Assembly: GCA_008360975.2 (NCBI GenBank)
Contig: CM039211.1
Coordinates: forward strand, 10,004,713-10,068,712
Length of the DNA stretch: 64,000 bases
From: Lichenostomus cassidix
Taxonomy: Eukaryota > Chordata > Aves > Passeriformes > Meliphagidae
Direction of reading: 5' to 3'
The translations under genes and the position numbers were made by a program. The notes beneath the pieces were generated by a model that did no database searches, was not told the DNA's origin, and saw only the letters and a list, made by a program, of their open reading frames with translations. This document shows positions 11,101-22,150 of this stretch, one piece after another; position 1 is the stretch's first letter; the number at the start of each line of letters is the position of its first letter.

Positions 11101-14100
11101 AATGGAACTTGCATAAGTGAGAGGGAAGGCAGCTTGGAAGTATCATCAGGCTCTTGTCTATTTGATCCCAGGGGGACAGCCAAGCTTTAAACTGAAAGAA
11201 ATGCCAGCTAAGTGAATGCCTCTGCACCTCTCCCTGAACTGTGAGGCCGCTGAGCATTTCTCGTGTCTCTGTGCCCATGCAGGCAGCCAGACCATCGGCT
11301 GAGCGCTGTGAGAGAATCCTCAGCAAAGCCATCGGTATCTGCAAAAACAGATCCCTTCCAAGAGGCAAGACCCCCAGGTGTGTGTCATGTGATTGTACAA
11401 TTTGGGCAGCCAGAGGCAGAGAGGCTCCCCCTGCACTGTAGAAAAACCCCAATAAGATCCATGAGCCACAGCAACACCCCAACCATGGGAATGCTGTCTG
11501 GGTTGTGATCAGCCATCCCTGAAGCAAGCTGCCTAGCTGCAGGATCAGAGTATTCCCATTTTGTGATGGGGTGGGGATATGGTGCTGGGGTGCATTGAGC
11601 TCACGAGGGGCCCATCAGGACAGAGGAGATTACCCTTTGGAGACACTAAGTCAGGAAAATGCCCGTGGCCATCATCCTAATCACTTCCTGTCTGGTTTGC
11701 AGATGATCCTGTTAAACCTGCCAGAGCTTTCCAGCCGTCTGCAGGCAGCACTTTGAGAGGCCAGTGCCCCTGCTCACAGGCCAGCAAGAAGTGAGTGTCT
11801 TTCAGACATGGCATCTCACTCTTGGGGATCTCTCTGTGCTCCCCAAGTTCTTCTCATCTGCCTTTCCTTGGCTTCTCCACCTCATTCCCTGCCCCAACAC
11901 CAGCTGTCTAGGAAGACAGGTAACCTGCAGTGCCTTTGGGAACTAGTGGCCCAGAGCCTGAAGCTTTCCAGCGAGAGCTGGGTGGCCCTGAGCTCTGTAC
12001 ATCTGTGAATATCCCCTGTAAAACAGGTGCTTGCTAAGTAGAGCAATCTCAACGCTGCTCTATTTTATCCCAGGGCTATTTTCTCTTCATTTTTCTGTGT
12101 TGTACAATGTGGCTTCTGTGCTGTGCCTTTTTAGTCCCCTCCACCTGCCCCTGCCTGGTCTGCCTGTCCTCAAAGTGTCCTTGCTGAGCTCATGTGTGGT
12201 GCTGCTAACCCCTGGACTTATGTCACAGGTCTGTCCTAAAGACTGACTTCTTCAGCAAACTCTTTGAGGAGGGCATTGAATTTTTAGAGGTGAGGCCGAA
12301 TTTCCCAAGACAGCCTGAGTGTCCCAAGGGCTGGGGCTGAGGTAGACCAAGGTTTCTCCTGGTCTCACCTCATTCAACTCAGCAATGCGGGCCAGGGATG
12401 AGCTGTAAAGCTGTTTCTAGACAACAGAGGGGGAATTAGAGCTTTAACAGCTACGGCAGCTTTTGCTTGGTCTTGGAAGCCTCCATTTCTCATTCAGTTG
12501 GGTCTCCTTACCCTGCCCTGGTGGCAGGATGCACTGTCACCCAGAGCACTCAGTCTTCCCCTTGAGCCTGGCCCTGGAGAAGACAGACCAGCCTGCCTAC
12601 GCCTGAGATAGGAGCTGCTCCTGGAGAGAAGGGATGCAGATCAGCACTGGGGTTGCATGGGAGAGAAGGGTAGAGAAGGGGCTGCAGTAGGCTGAGTGTT
12701 TCAGGGTGAAGAGGAAATGTGCTTTACCTCCCTGAAAGCGTCCCTGAATCCCCACAGTTTGCCGCAGCTGACACACATCTCCAGGATTCAAAAGGCTGTT
12801 TCGCAGCACTCTTTCAACTCCAGACCCTTGTGTCACAGCTGGAGAGACAGGTGAGCCTATTGCCTCTTGGCTGGGGAACCATGGGTGACCAAGGAAGAGC
12901 AGAAGGGACCATTTCTGCTCCAAATAGTGTCAGGACGACAGGGCAGAGAGAAGAAACCTTGCTGTCCAGAGACACCTATGTCTTCTAAGTGCTGCTTTAG
13001 GAACTCTATCCCTAGGGTGGCACAAGGACCTTCTTTGTGCGTTTCTGGCAGGTCCGCACCATGGAAGTGCACCAGACACAGCAAGAGCACTTACTGGATT
13101 TTCTCCATCAGTGGCACCAGGAGGACCTGGGTCCCATCACACATGGCCACAGGTAGCAGCCACTACTCCTGCCACACACAGCCTGCGCTCCCCTCCACTG
13201 TCAGCTCCTTTCCTCCAGCCCTGTCCATCTCCCCTGGGGTGAGAATGCTGGGGAACTTCCCAGTCCATCCCCGAAAGGGGGCACAGAGCCACATCAGTGT
13301 GGGCCTGGTGGTTGCAGAGAGCAGCTCCATGGGTGAGCCAAGGTGGGGACCAGCAGTGGCTGACAAGAAGAAGGGGCCAATCCCACTGCCAACATGTCCC
13401 CATTGTGTTGCCTATGCCAGGAAAGCAACACTTTTTCCTTGCTGTGATCTCTTGGGGAGGAGCCAGAAGAATGTGGTAGAGAACAAAGACAGGCAGCAGG
13501 AGGACAGGTTGCACCTGGAGAGGGAACAGCCGACAGCTCAGTTCCCGTTGAAGAGCCAGGACACAGCCCCAGCACAGCAGAATCCCAAGTGCCAGGAGCA
13601 GGACAGGCTGCTCAAGGGTATGTTTTGTTGACGTGGGATTCATTCCAATAGGACCTAAAGGTATAATCTCTGGAACATTACACAAGCACAGTGTAGACCA
13701 CACCTCTCGTAATGACTTGACTGGAGAGTCAGTCCAGCTGTCACCAAAATTGGTAGAATAAACTCCTTAACACCAATTTAGCATTAAGAAGCAGGCATTC
13801 TTTATTCAGCGCTGGACGTGCATGGGATATGTCCACCTATCACGCATACCAAGTAAGAAAAACTCTTTATATACTATATTTTACTTGCATACTCATTGGT
13901 TTTCCCAGAAGAAACACATATTTGATAATAATTTCCCCAAATCAAATAATGTATTTTCCCTCCCACTGGTGCACGTGTCCTCCTGTCTTAGGGGTCCCTT
14001 GGGTGGTCTTTTGTGGTCACCAACCCCAAAGTTGTTGCTGAGCGCTCGATGAAATTGGTGTTACTTCCCAAATACAGAGACGAGTTGGTATAACCAGTCC

Positions 14101-17100
14101 AGTTCTTTGTTTTTGAGACACTTGGTCAACTGAGTGTCCTTTCTTGTTCCTCCTCTTGGTTATGTTTAACATGATTTTTGAGAATAAGCACTGTGTTTTC
14201 CATTAGTTAAGCAAATATTTCTTAATCTGGTTACACAGTTGAGGCTGGCAAAGCCTTGCTTGCCTTGGTCACTCAACATCTCAGGGCCTACCCTAGATAA
14301 AATACAGTCCTGGGGATGTGCAGAAGACACAAAAAAGCAGTTTTCCCATTAATATTGTGTGGATGTACTGAGGATATCCCAGCTCCTGCTGCTTATGGCC
14401 CTGCTGCTGCCTCTTCCCAGAGCTCCAGGACTGGCAGTCACAGCAGCAGAGGGACATGAAGGAGGAGCAGAAGCAATTCCAGGAGATGATTGGTAAACTG
14501 GAGGCCAGGGTGAGGGAGCAGACTCAGCTGCTGGAGCAGGTGAGTCCTACCTGCATCCACTGCCAAGGTCAGCCCTCCCATGTGGGTATGGAGCATATCT
14601 TGCCCACTGGAGGTCCCTGGCCTGAGGCCTGGGAGTGGCACATGCCTCTCGTCTGTGTCCAAACCCAGGAGCGCTGGAAGACTATGGTAGAAAAAGACAG
14701 AGCAGAATCACTGCAGCGCTCACTGGAGGAGCAGCAAAAATTCATGATGCAGCAGCTCTCCACAGCACGAGAAGAGATGGAGAAGGCAAAGGTGAGGCCA
14801 GGCAAACACCTCCAAGTGTTTTTCCCATGGGTCATCAGCCTGTGCAGTGCTGCACTGCAGCGTGAGGTGGAGGACAAAGCTGGGGGTTGGGCTGCAGCCT
14901 CCTTCACTTGCCCTCAAACTTCTTCTTCCCACACCTGGCAGCATGGGGAATCGCAATCTGATTGACCCTCTAGCACAGAAATGCCAGAGGCTTCTGTGTG
15001 CTTGAATTGTGCACACTGATTTTGAGGAGCCCAGAGCCAGAGCCCTCCTTGCATAATTCTGGCCAAACACAATGGGCTGGAATCTGCCTTTCGAAGTTGT
15101 GTGTGGTTTAGAGGCAGCAGTGGGTTAAAAGGGATGTGGCTTTTAAGGATGTTGGGACTTACGGCTTCATCTCTCCCCGTCTTGCCATGCTCTCCCCGTC
15201 TTGCCATGCTCTCCAGAAAACGTGGCTGGAGGAGAAGATTTTGTTGCTGCAGAAGTGCTCAGAGCGAGGCAAGCGGACAGCTGAGTGGGCTGCATTCCAC
15301 AATCAAGAGCGGCTGATAGAGGTGTGTCTGGAGCACAATATGGCACAATACCAGAAAATGGACTTGGCCATGATGATATTGACCAAGGTACCAGAGCAGA
15401 GCTCATTCCTGTAGCCTCCAGCACCACCTGGGAGGCTCCTGCTCAAAGGATGTGTCCTGCTCACAGGGGAGACAATCAGTGCTGCCTCCAGCTGTAAAGT
15501 CAGAGATATCACTAAGGGTGGTGAGAACCAGGCTGTTCCAGGCACAGCATCTACCAGCGTGTCTGGACGTCAACAAAAGCATCAGTTACTTCTGTCTCTC
15601 TCCTGTGCCTGTGAGGAGTTTGGCAGTCAGAGCAAAAGCAGCTGTGTCTGTTTTAATTCAGCAGAGAGGAAATGTCCCTATTCCACAGGGATGCGTCCAC
15701 AGTCACTTCTGCTTCTGCCTCAGGTTGTGCAGAGGGAATGTGGGGTACAGACAGTGCAGCAGAACTCCTTTTTTAAGGGCTACTGAGGTGAAAAATAGCC
15801 ATTCAGGATGAAACTTTCCACTGCTGACAAACTGCTGAGCCATGAGCACACTTTAGGTTGTCCTAATGTAGTGATGAGCCCTGGCCACCAAGGGTGGATG
15901 AAAGAGGGCACTGCTCAAGTACCTGGTGGTGTTACTTTGACCCTCAAACTGGCCTGCAGGAGAAGTTCAGAAAGGGCAGATCTCACTCATCTACTTGGAA
16001 GACAAGAGACAGTGTCCAGAATAGGACAGGTAAAGCTTTGGATTCGCCTGTGCCCATCCTAGGAGCAGGCAGACCTGAAGTTACAGGGCCAAAATCTGAG
16101 AGCCAAGCAGGAGCAGCTGGAGAGGTACAAGGAGCAGCTTCAGAGGGACAAGAAGCAGATGGAGAGGGACAAGGAGAAGCTGGAAAAGTCCTGGCAGGAG
16201 CTTCGCCTGAAGAAGGAGAAGGTGGAGAGAGCCAAACAGCACATCCAGCAGAGGGAGAAGGAGCTTAAAAGCATGACTGAGGTAAGCATAGCATTTGTGC
16301 TGCAATTCACAGCTGTACAGAAGCCGGGAGCAAGGCTGGGGCTTCACACTCCTCACGAAGTCATGAATCCTAATCCTGAGCTGGGAATATGTGCAAACGG
16401 GTCTTTCCCCTGGGCAGTGGCAGTCTCTGTTCCCAGTCTGCCCAGCTACTCTGCCTTGCAGCACTCATGCCGGAAGTATGAGGAAGGGGAGCGAGCCCTG
16501 TGGGAGGCACGCTGGATAGAGTCTGAACACCAGGACAGGCTCAGGACTGTGCAGAGACAGATGGAGCAGCTGAGGCAGCATCGAGAGCTTCTGCACCAGG
16601 CAAATACCCCCTACTTTCCATTCTCAGCCTGCAGCTAGGGGCCTGAACCTTTGCCAACAGCTTCCCTTTCTCCTGGGCATGGGGCAGGATCGGCTGAGCA
16701 TGGCTCAGCAGAGGAGGCAGCTTGAACAACTGCGCAATGAGGTCTCACGTGAGAACCAGAAGATGCTGCTGACTGAAGACCAGGGCTTCTGTGCCCCTAA
16801 GGATGGTGTCTCCTGCACACAGTGTAAGACTTCTTGTGTGCTGCTGATGGGAAGGGATGTGTGGGAAGCAGATGTGTTTGTATTCTACTTCTCAAAAGAG
16901 ATGTTTCCTGGGGGCTGCTTTATACCTGTGTATAAAACTAGCTGTGAGTTTGCCTCCTCATCTTGTGCAGGAGCTCATCTAAGCTCTCTGAGCCAGGCCA
17001 GTGCTCTGAGGGTGTAGGAAAGGAGAAGCTGGTGGGTTAAAGCCCATTGGCACTGAAGTCTGGGGAGGGCTCTGCTGCCCACACACATGGGCAGCAAAAA

Positions 17101-17942
17101 AAAGGGGTTGCTCTGTTGTCACCATCTGCAATCCCTCCAACAGCAATGGCATTACCCAGTCAGGCATCTTTTGCAGGCAGGATGCACCCTCAGCACTGTC
17201 TGTGGGGAAGCAGGGACAATACAGCCAGTTCCATTGCATTCAGTGCTATGCTACAGATGCTGAAACACAAAGCCCAGATGGTGAGGTGGTGGGATGTGGG
17301 GGCTGGAATGCACTTAGAAACAGCTGGTGGGAGCAGGGCTGGGTGAAGTGTGACTTGAGCCTGATATACACAGGGTGGGATGTTTCCTAAAGTCATTCTG
17401 GAGCTGTTGGGATGGGCAGGCTTACAGTAGATGTGGGCAGCTAGAGGAGTGATAAGCGAAACAAGGAGAGATGGCTCCTCACAGCTTGTCTTACATTCAC
17501 GAATAATTCATCCTTAACTGGTTGGGTTTGTCCCTCTCCTAACCCATACCTGGGTGGTATGGCAATCAGTCAGCTCTGCCTGACTCTGGCTTTGTGATGT
17601 CCCAATCCTCTCCTATCAGCCCCTGCTGCCCTGTTGTGTCCTTGCCCAGGCAGGGATACTCTTGGAGGTTCATCTGTGGGTCCCACTCAGACCATGAGAT
17701 TCTTCAGGGCGCCCCCATGCACCCCACAGGGTACCACAGATGAGTGCCAGCCCGCTGCTCCCTGCATCAGGGACAGTTTGGGACACTTCCCTCAGTCACA
17801 AGCACCATCCTGGACAGTGCCCCTGTTTGTGTCATTCTCTCATACCTATCCCCTCCCTCTATCCCTCTCTTCTCAGGACCATGATTTCTTGGAAGATGAG
17901 CGCATCTTCCTTGATTCCTTGAAGAAAGCGCCCCGTCCATGA
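8118..17942 (+). CDS. FBF1-like: FBF1-like coiled-coil protein (Fas-binding factor 1 paralog), 19-exon model
   Basis: FBF1 is a distal-appendage/transition-fibre protein needed for ciliary gating and also described at keratin-associated cell junctions. Proposed exons: 8118-8120, 8453-8480, 9665-9755, 9882-10265, 10928-10985, 11283-11334, 11703-11790, 12229-12289, 12758-12850, 13052-13152, 13463-13617, 14421-14539, 14669-14791, 15217-15387, 16063-16281, 16462-16599, 16688-16823, 17144-17280, 17877-17942. All phases agree and there is no internal stop, giving 741 codons with the TGA. Family signatures are EDWLSAALARKKAQ (residues about 129-142), a long coiled coil (about 256-670) with QQQRDM, LLEQERW and KYEEGERAL, and the C-terminal DFLEDERIFLDSLKK. 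Family members are about 1,130 residues; this copy lacks much of the N-terminal region and about 100 residues of the central coil before exon 13463. The first two exons and the 13463 acceptor are the least certain. An in-frame ATG at 7956 lies inside the X-box-like site and is less likely as the start. Confidence 0.8.
13739..14235 (-). mobile_element. Solo LTR inserted in an FBF1-like intron
   Basis: The element begins TG and ends CA and is 497 bases long. It is flanked by CAGC (13735-13738) and CAGT (14236-14239), a 4-bp target duplication with one mismatch. The poly(A) signal reads AATAAA on the minus strand (TTTATT at about 13800), so the LTR lies antisense to the host gene. The homologous intron in the upstream pseudogene (5720-5745) runs straight through this point without the insert, which gives a natural empty site. 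No internal retroviral sequence is present. Confidence 0.85.
16600..16687 (+). other. Probable GC-AG intron of the FBF1-like gene
   Basis: The preceding exon ends CACCAG and is followed by GCAAAT rather than GT. The next exon begins after GGGGCAG at 16687. Joining them keeps phase 0 and restores the family pattern HQ-DRLSMAQQRRQL. No GT donor fits nearby. At 88 bases the intron is short but possible. Confidence 0.65.
17420..17790 (+). repeat. Duplicated 3' portion of the FBF1-like unit (copy 2)
   Basis: This is the partner of 7430-7800, lying in the last intron of the intact gene just before the terminal exon. The separation of about 10 kb gives the length of the tandem duplication unit. Confidence 0.75.
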
Positions 17943-18009
17943 CATCACCCCCATGCACTGCCGGGGGAGCTGCCATCCCCACACACTAACAAGGGATGAT
18001 GTGCCCTCC

Positions 18010-18015
18010 AATAAA
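18010..18015 (+). terminator. Poly(A) signal of the FBF1-like gene
   Basis: AATAAA lies 68 bases after the TGA and is followed by further AATAAA-like motifs up to about 18035. This implies a very short 3' UTR. Confidence 0.7.
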
Positions 18016-18111
18016 GGAAATAAAATAAAAATAAATACTTTCGGTTCTCAGCTTCTCTTTCCAAACACTTTCAGAGAGCTCCATAATTCACTGTTAATCA
18101 CTCAATATTGT

Positions 18112-18219
18112 ACAGATGGACCTGGAAAAGCTGGAAAAGTCACCCATGGGAACATCACGAGGTTTAACACGGCCAAGTGCTGATGCTGCACCTGGGTCTG
18201 GGCAACCCCTGGTGCCACC
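18112..18219 (+). mobile_element. Short CR1 ORF2 fragment
   Basis: The AGGTTTAACACGGCCAAGTG...CTGGGTCTGGGCAACCCC block matches the conserved CR1 ORF2 region that encodes the RFNKAK-type motif. It is cut off at the right by the GC-rich repeat. Confidence 0.6.
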
Positions 18220-19129
18220 TGTCCATCCCGCTATGAAAAGGGGGAGTTGGGAAGGACTCTTTTTAATAGATTTCTCAGACAAAAAACTAAAGCACAAACG
18301 CAGCAATATTATATCTGAGAATTGTTTATTGATAAAGAAGGGTAACTGTTCCTACCAAAAGGGGCAGACAAAGGAACAAAGAGGGAAAAAGAGAGACAAG
18401 AGGGCGAAGGAGAATACTGGACAGATCGTTACCGCTGCAGCCCGGGCGCCCCGTTGGTGAGTTTGGCAGATGGAGTGAGTGTGAGCGCTGCGAGCTGCGA
18501 GGTGTCTGTGTGGCTCCCGTGGCGGCTGGGCGCGATTTCCAAACAGCAGCAGCTGCGTGTTCCTCTCGTAGGCGAATAGAACAGGAACAGGAAGAGAACA
18601 GGAATAGGCTGCCGTGGCTCCGGGCACAGCCGGGGAGCAGCTGCGGCTGGCACGGCGCGGTGGCTGCGGCTGTGTGCAGGTAGTGCAGGGGCGGCAGCTC
18701 CGTGGAGCAAACAGCAGAGCACGATGGTGTCGCGGCCACGGAGCTGCCTCGGGGAAGCGGCGCAGCAGGGCAGGGCAGGGCAGGGCAGGGAAGGAGCCAG
18801 GGGAGAAGCAGCAGCGCAGGGAGAAAGAGGCGAGGGAGAGAAGGGAGCCGAGCTGACCCTCCAGGCGAGCCCCGCTCCCTCCAAGGAACCCAAAGCAAAT
18901 GGCGGCGGATGTGTGGCAGTTCAGTAGCTCGTGTGCGCTAGGTCTCCTCCACAGCCCGATTTTCCGCGCATTCTTTCCCGGCCATCCGGGGATTTGCCCC
19001 ACAGGCAGGGAGGGATCGCTTGCAGCGCAGTCGTGGAGGGAAGCTCACTGTGCCCTGATCGGCTGTCAGGCGAAGTCTGCCGGGGGACAGAGCTCCCAAC
19101 ACGTATCCTGCCTCTAAAGTAATTTGTCA
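18220..19129 (-). repeat. GC-rich LTR-like repeat, copy 1
   Basis: This copy is homologous over nearly its whole length to 26131-27136, in the same orientation. Both copies begin TGTCC and end in CA (followed by C). Both carry an AATAAA on the minus strand (TTTATTGATAAAGAA at about 18325) and share a GC-rich core with a GCAGGGCAGGGCAGGG stretch. This fits an LTR read on the minus strand, with the GC-rich part as U3/R. I could not find a target-site duplication or a primer-binding site, so an alternative is a duplicated CpG-island promoter. A well-placed ATG (18899) on the plus strand opens only a short frame, in both copies. Confidence 0.65.
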
Positions 19130-20224
19130 CTGGAAGAGCGTTTAGCTAGGCAGATGTCAGAGTCCAGTACTCTCTTACTAGATCCCATTAGATATTCCAC
19201 ATGTGGAAAGTGTCATCACTAATACAATTTTACTGATTTGAAGATACTTGATATTACATGGGATTTCTGATTTTACAGAATGGTACAAAAAACCCACGAT
19301 AAAACCATGAAATACTGTTAGCAAATATAGCAATTGTAAGGCACAGTTGAGATACCATACCAGTGTGACTCCCATTACCCTTCCCTGTTGGCTACTCACC
19401 ATCACAACTCTGAGTGACTTCATTCTCAGGGAAGGCATGCCAGCTGAAAGAATGGTTGAAACCAGTTGAAGCCCATTGCTTTCTTTAAAATTCTTTTTTA
19501 GTCTTCTGGATTTTATGCTCTGTCACATATTTGACTGTTTGGCTCAGTCACATATTCACTCCTCATATGCTGGGCTGGCTAATTAGGGAGACATTTATGC
19601 TCATAATGAACTCAGTGAGAATAATTTACACCACTGATCCCCTCAACTGTCGTAGAGATAGTTGATGTCACACAGGACATCTGACTTATTGGAGTGGTAA
19701 AAAAAATAAATCGCAAAACACAATACAGTTACAAGGTACACAAAAGCTTTTACCTGAAAAAAGGTCACTTTTTGGTCCCTTTTCTTTTGAGAGAAAATGA
19801 GGGGGGTTCGTTTGTTTCTGGGTTTTGGGTTTTTTTGTCACAGCTGTGTTGCCACACCCTGCATTTCCCCTTGAGCTCAAAGAGCATCTCCCTTTAAGCT
19901 TTAAAAGATTTGAAGATTTTGTTTTGTTTAAGCACCAACCCAAACAATTTGTTTAGCATCTGCTCAGAATGAGTCCCTCCTCTTCTCTCCACAGCTTTGC
20001 CAATATTTTGAGCTGGCTCTGTAATGTGCCATGGCAATGCCTGCATGCCTTGATCCTAGACTTTCTTTTTAAATCCTTGAGGAAAAATGGGAAAAAAAAT
20101 GCCTGTGTTGTGACCTGAAGAATTTGTGTTCTCTTTAGTGTGTTGAAGAAAACTGCCTTGGATTTTAAAATGGAATGAAAAGGATTTTAATTAGTTAGAG
20201 GCGTATCCACTCCAAAGCTGGCTT
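19130..20224. other. Intergenic DNA
   Basis: No gene or named repeat recognised. The stretch is AT-rich unique-looking sequence. Confidence 0.5.
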
Positions 20225-20900
20225 GTTGAGCTCAAGTCAGTTCTGACAACGGCGGGCACAAGGATGTGGTGAGCAACACGACTCACTCCCAGGCTTGTGA
20301 GGAAAAACTATTTATTAATTAACAACCAAAGACCCGAAGTATTGAGATAAGCTCACTACTTCTTGCGACGAGCCAGACCTGAAAACAGCGAGCTTGATGC
20401 TGGGCACTCTCCCTTGCAAATCTGAAAGGGCAGAGGACCAGGTGCAAAGCACCGGGTCACTTTACATCCTCACTTATTACACCCCATTGGTCCATTTCGG
20501 ATCCTTTGTCTCATTGGCTCGTTTGTCCAAACATGATTGGCTCATTTTCTATGGTGCGTTCCTGTCCAGTCGTTGTCTAGATGTCTCTCGTGGTTGGTTG
20601 TTGTCCAGTCTTGAGGTTGTCCGCGTTCTTGAGGACATCACCCTTTTCTGTTGGGATATTCTAGAAACATCTTCTTTTATATGGCTGCTTTCATGCATAT
20701 TCATGAAATGAATGTGTTTAACTGTTTCACTTAGTACAGCATCTTGCTGCCTAGTAACTAATATAAGTAATATAAAGAATATGAATTGGCTTAACTTTAT
20801 AATTTAAGCTTATAAACTCATTAACATATATTTACCTCATAAACATAATTAATGTTATTGAACTTAAACTCATTTGTAACAGTTGAGCTCAAGTCAGTTC
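20225..20900 (-). mobile_element. Solo LTR-like element with 19-bp flanking direct repeats
   Basis: The element at 20244-20881 begins TG and ends CA (638 bases). On the minus strand it carries an AATAAA (TTTATTAATTAA at about 20310). The flanks at 20225-20243 and 20882-20900 are identical, reading GTTGAGCTCAAGTCAGTTC. CAAT-like ATTGG motifs recur at 20488, 20513 and 20538. The direct repeat is far longer than the 4-6 bp made by retroviral integrases. Its sequence style resembles the LTR at 29.9 kb. Confidence 0.7.
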
Positions 20901-21429
20901 TAGTTACAGAATTCTGCAAAAGGGAGTGATGTCTAGTTATAGTTGTCCTTAAATGTCAGTGTCCCGTATGTCAGAGTGCAAAGTGCAGCCTACAACAGCC
21001 TTTACAGAAATACAGAAGGGATCCTGAATTCTGGCAGGACTTTGGATGAATGGATGTCAGGGACAATCAGAGAAAAAACTTGTAACTGGCTGGAAAGGCC
21101 AAAGGAAGAAGTGAACTCCAGAGCTGGGAGCATGTGGAGGAAGAGATGTCTCATACAGTCGTAACCTCAAACTCTGCCTGAGAGTTTCTTGCTTCCCAAA
21201 TAATACGTACTCAGCTCTAGCTTGTACATCAGGAATGTTTGTTGGACAAACACGTAATTAAATAACAGCATGTCCTTCCTCCTTTCCCTTTCTGATATTT
21301 CTGGACTGTTATTTATTTGAGACATTCTTGCTGGGCCAAGAGGTAGCAAAGTTGAAATCCAGAAAATAAAAAAGCTGTTCCTCTCATCCCAGCTTCTTCA
21401 TGTATCATTCAAATCTTCATTGTCTTTCT
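20901..21429. other. Intergenic DNA
   Basis: No supported gene. Short open frames here have no recognisable content. Confidence 0.5.
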
Positions 21430-21616
21430 GAAGACAGACACTAGACAACAGAATGGCAGAGCTAGGGTGTGGCCCTTTGTGACAGTGGCCCATTGTGATG
21501 CAGTGCCCACATCAGAAACAGAGGCCATTGTGACATAGGGCCCTGTCCTGATAATGAGGGTTTTTAGGGAGCAGAGAGCCCTGGGATTCCCAGTCCTAGG
21601 AGAGCACTTCTCACAG
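21430..21616 (+). promoter_or_regulatory. Putative upstream region of the unknown acidic-repeat gene
   Basis: Three related boxes of the form GGCCNTTTGTGA/GGCCCATTGTGA/GGCCATTGTGACA lie between 21470 and 21540, separated by about 20-35 bases. An AG acceptor-like site ends at 21616. A regulatory role is inferred only from position and repetition. Confidence 0.25.
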
Positions 21617-22150
21617 GAGGTAGCAAATCTCCAGGACATTATCGACAGGTCTGCGCCAGAAGACGCCAAAGACAATCAAAGAGGAGAAGCAGCCGGCAGC
21701 ACTGCCGGAACAGGCAAGTGACATGTCTGCATCAGCTTCCCTGAGCAGGGATGCAGGTGCAGGGACAGGCCACCAGCAACAAGGGGAACAGCAGGACCCA
21801 GGGCTGACAGTGCGCATTGAGTGCTACCAAAGCACTTCGTGGCTGTCGGGGCACAGGTCTGTTTTGAAGGAGGTCATCGTGTCCTTCAAGAGGAGGCCTA
21901 CAGAGGAGCCGGGCAGGAGCTTCGAGCCCACGGCTCCCTGGAAGCCACCCTTCCCCAGCAGCAGGATGGCCTGCAGGGCAGAGAGCCACGGAGCCAAGGA
22001 CAGGGTTCCCCCCTAAGGTGCTCTGGGGGACTCCATAAAGCACCTGGTCAGGTGAGTGCCCAGGCCAGAATGGGACGGCCTGAGCCAGGACGGGAGAGGG
22101 CCACAAGCCTCCCATGGACAATTGGCTACACTGCACCACAGCAGCCACAG
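21617..22150 (+). other. Possible upstream coding region of the unknown gene
   Basis: An open segment follows an acceptor-like CACAG at 21616 and reads through a hydrophilic stretch to a TGA at 21719. A consensus GC donor (AG then GCAAGT) sits at 21714. A second frame runs from ATG 21723 to a stop at 22014 and is rich in Lys/Arg/Pro. A third frame, in register with the main gene, runs from 21821. A GTGAGT donor at 22052 and a CCACAG acceptor ending at 22150 could remove a 99-base intron without changing frame. I cannot decide which pieces are exons. Confidence 0.3.

Noticed and set aside
18326..19002. Minus-strand frames of 154-216 codons
   Set aside because: They lie in the GC-rich repeat, where stop codons are scarce by composition, and three frames are open together.
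18899..19117. Well-placed ATG starting MAADVWQF, present in both GC-rich repeat copies
   Set aside because: The start context is good, but the frame diverges and ends within 75 codons in copy 1 and about 55 in copy 2, with no clear donor site. It is not supported as a gene.
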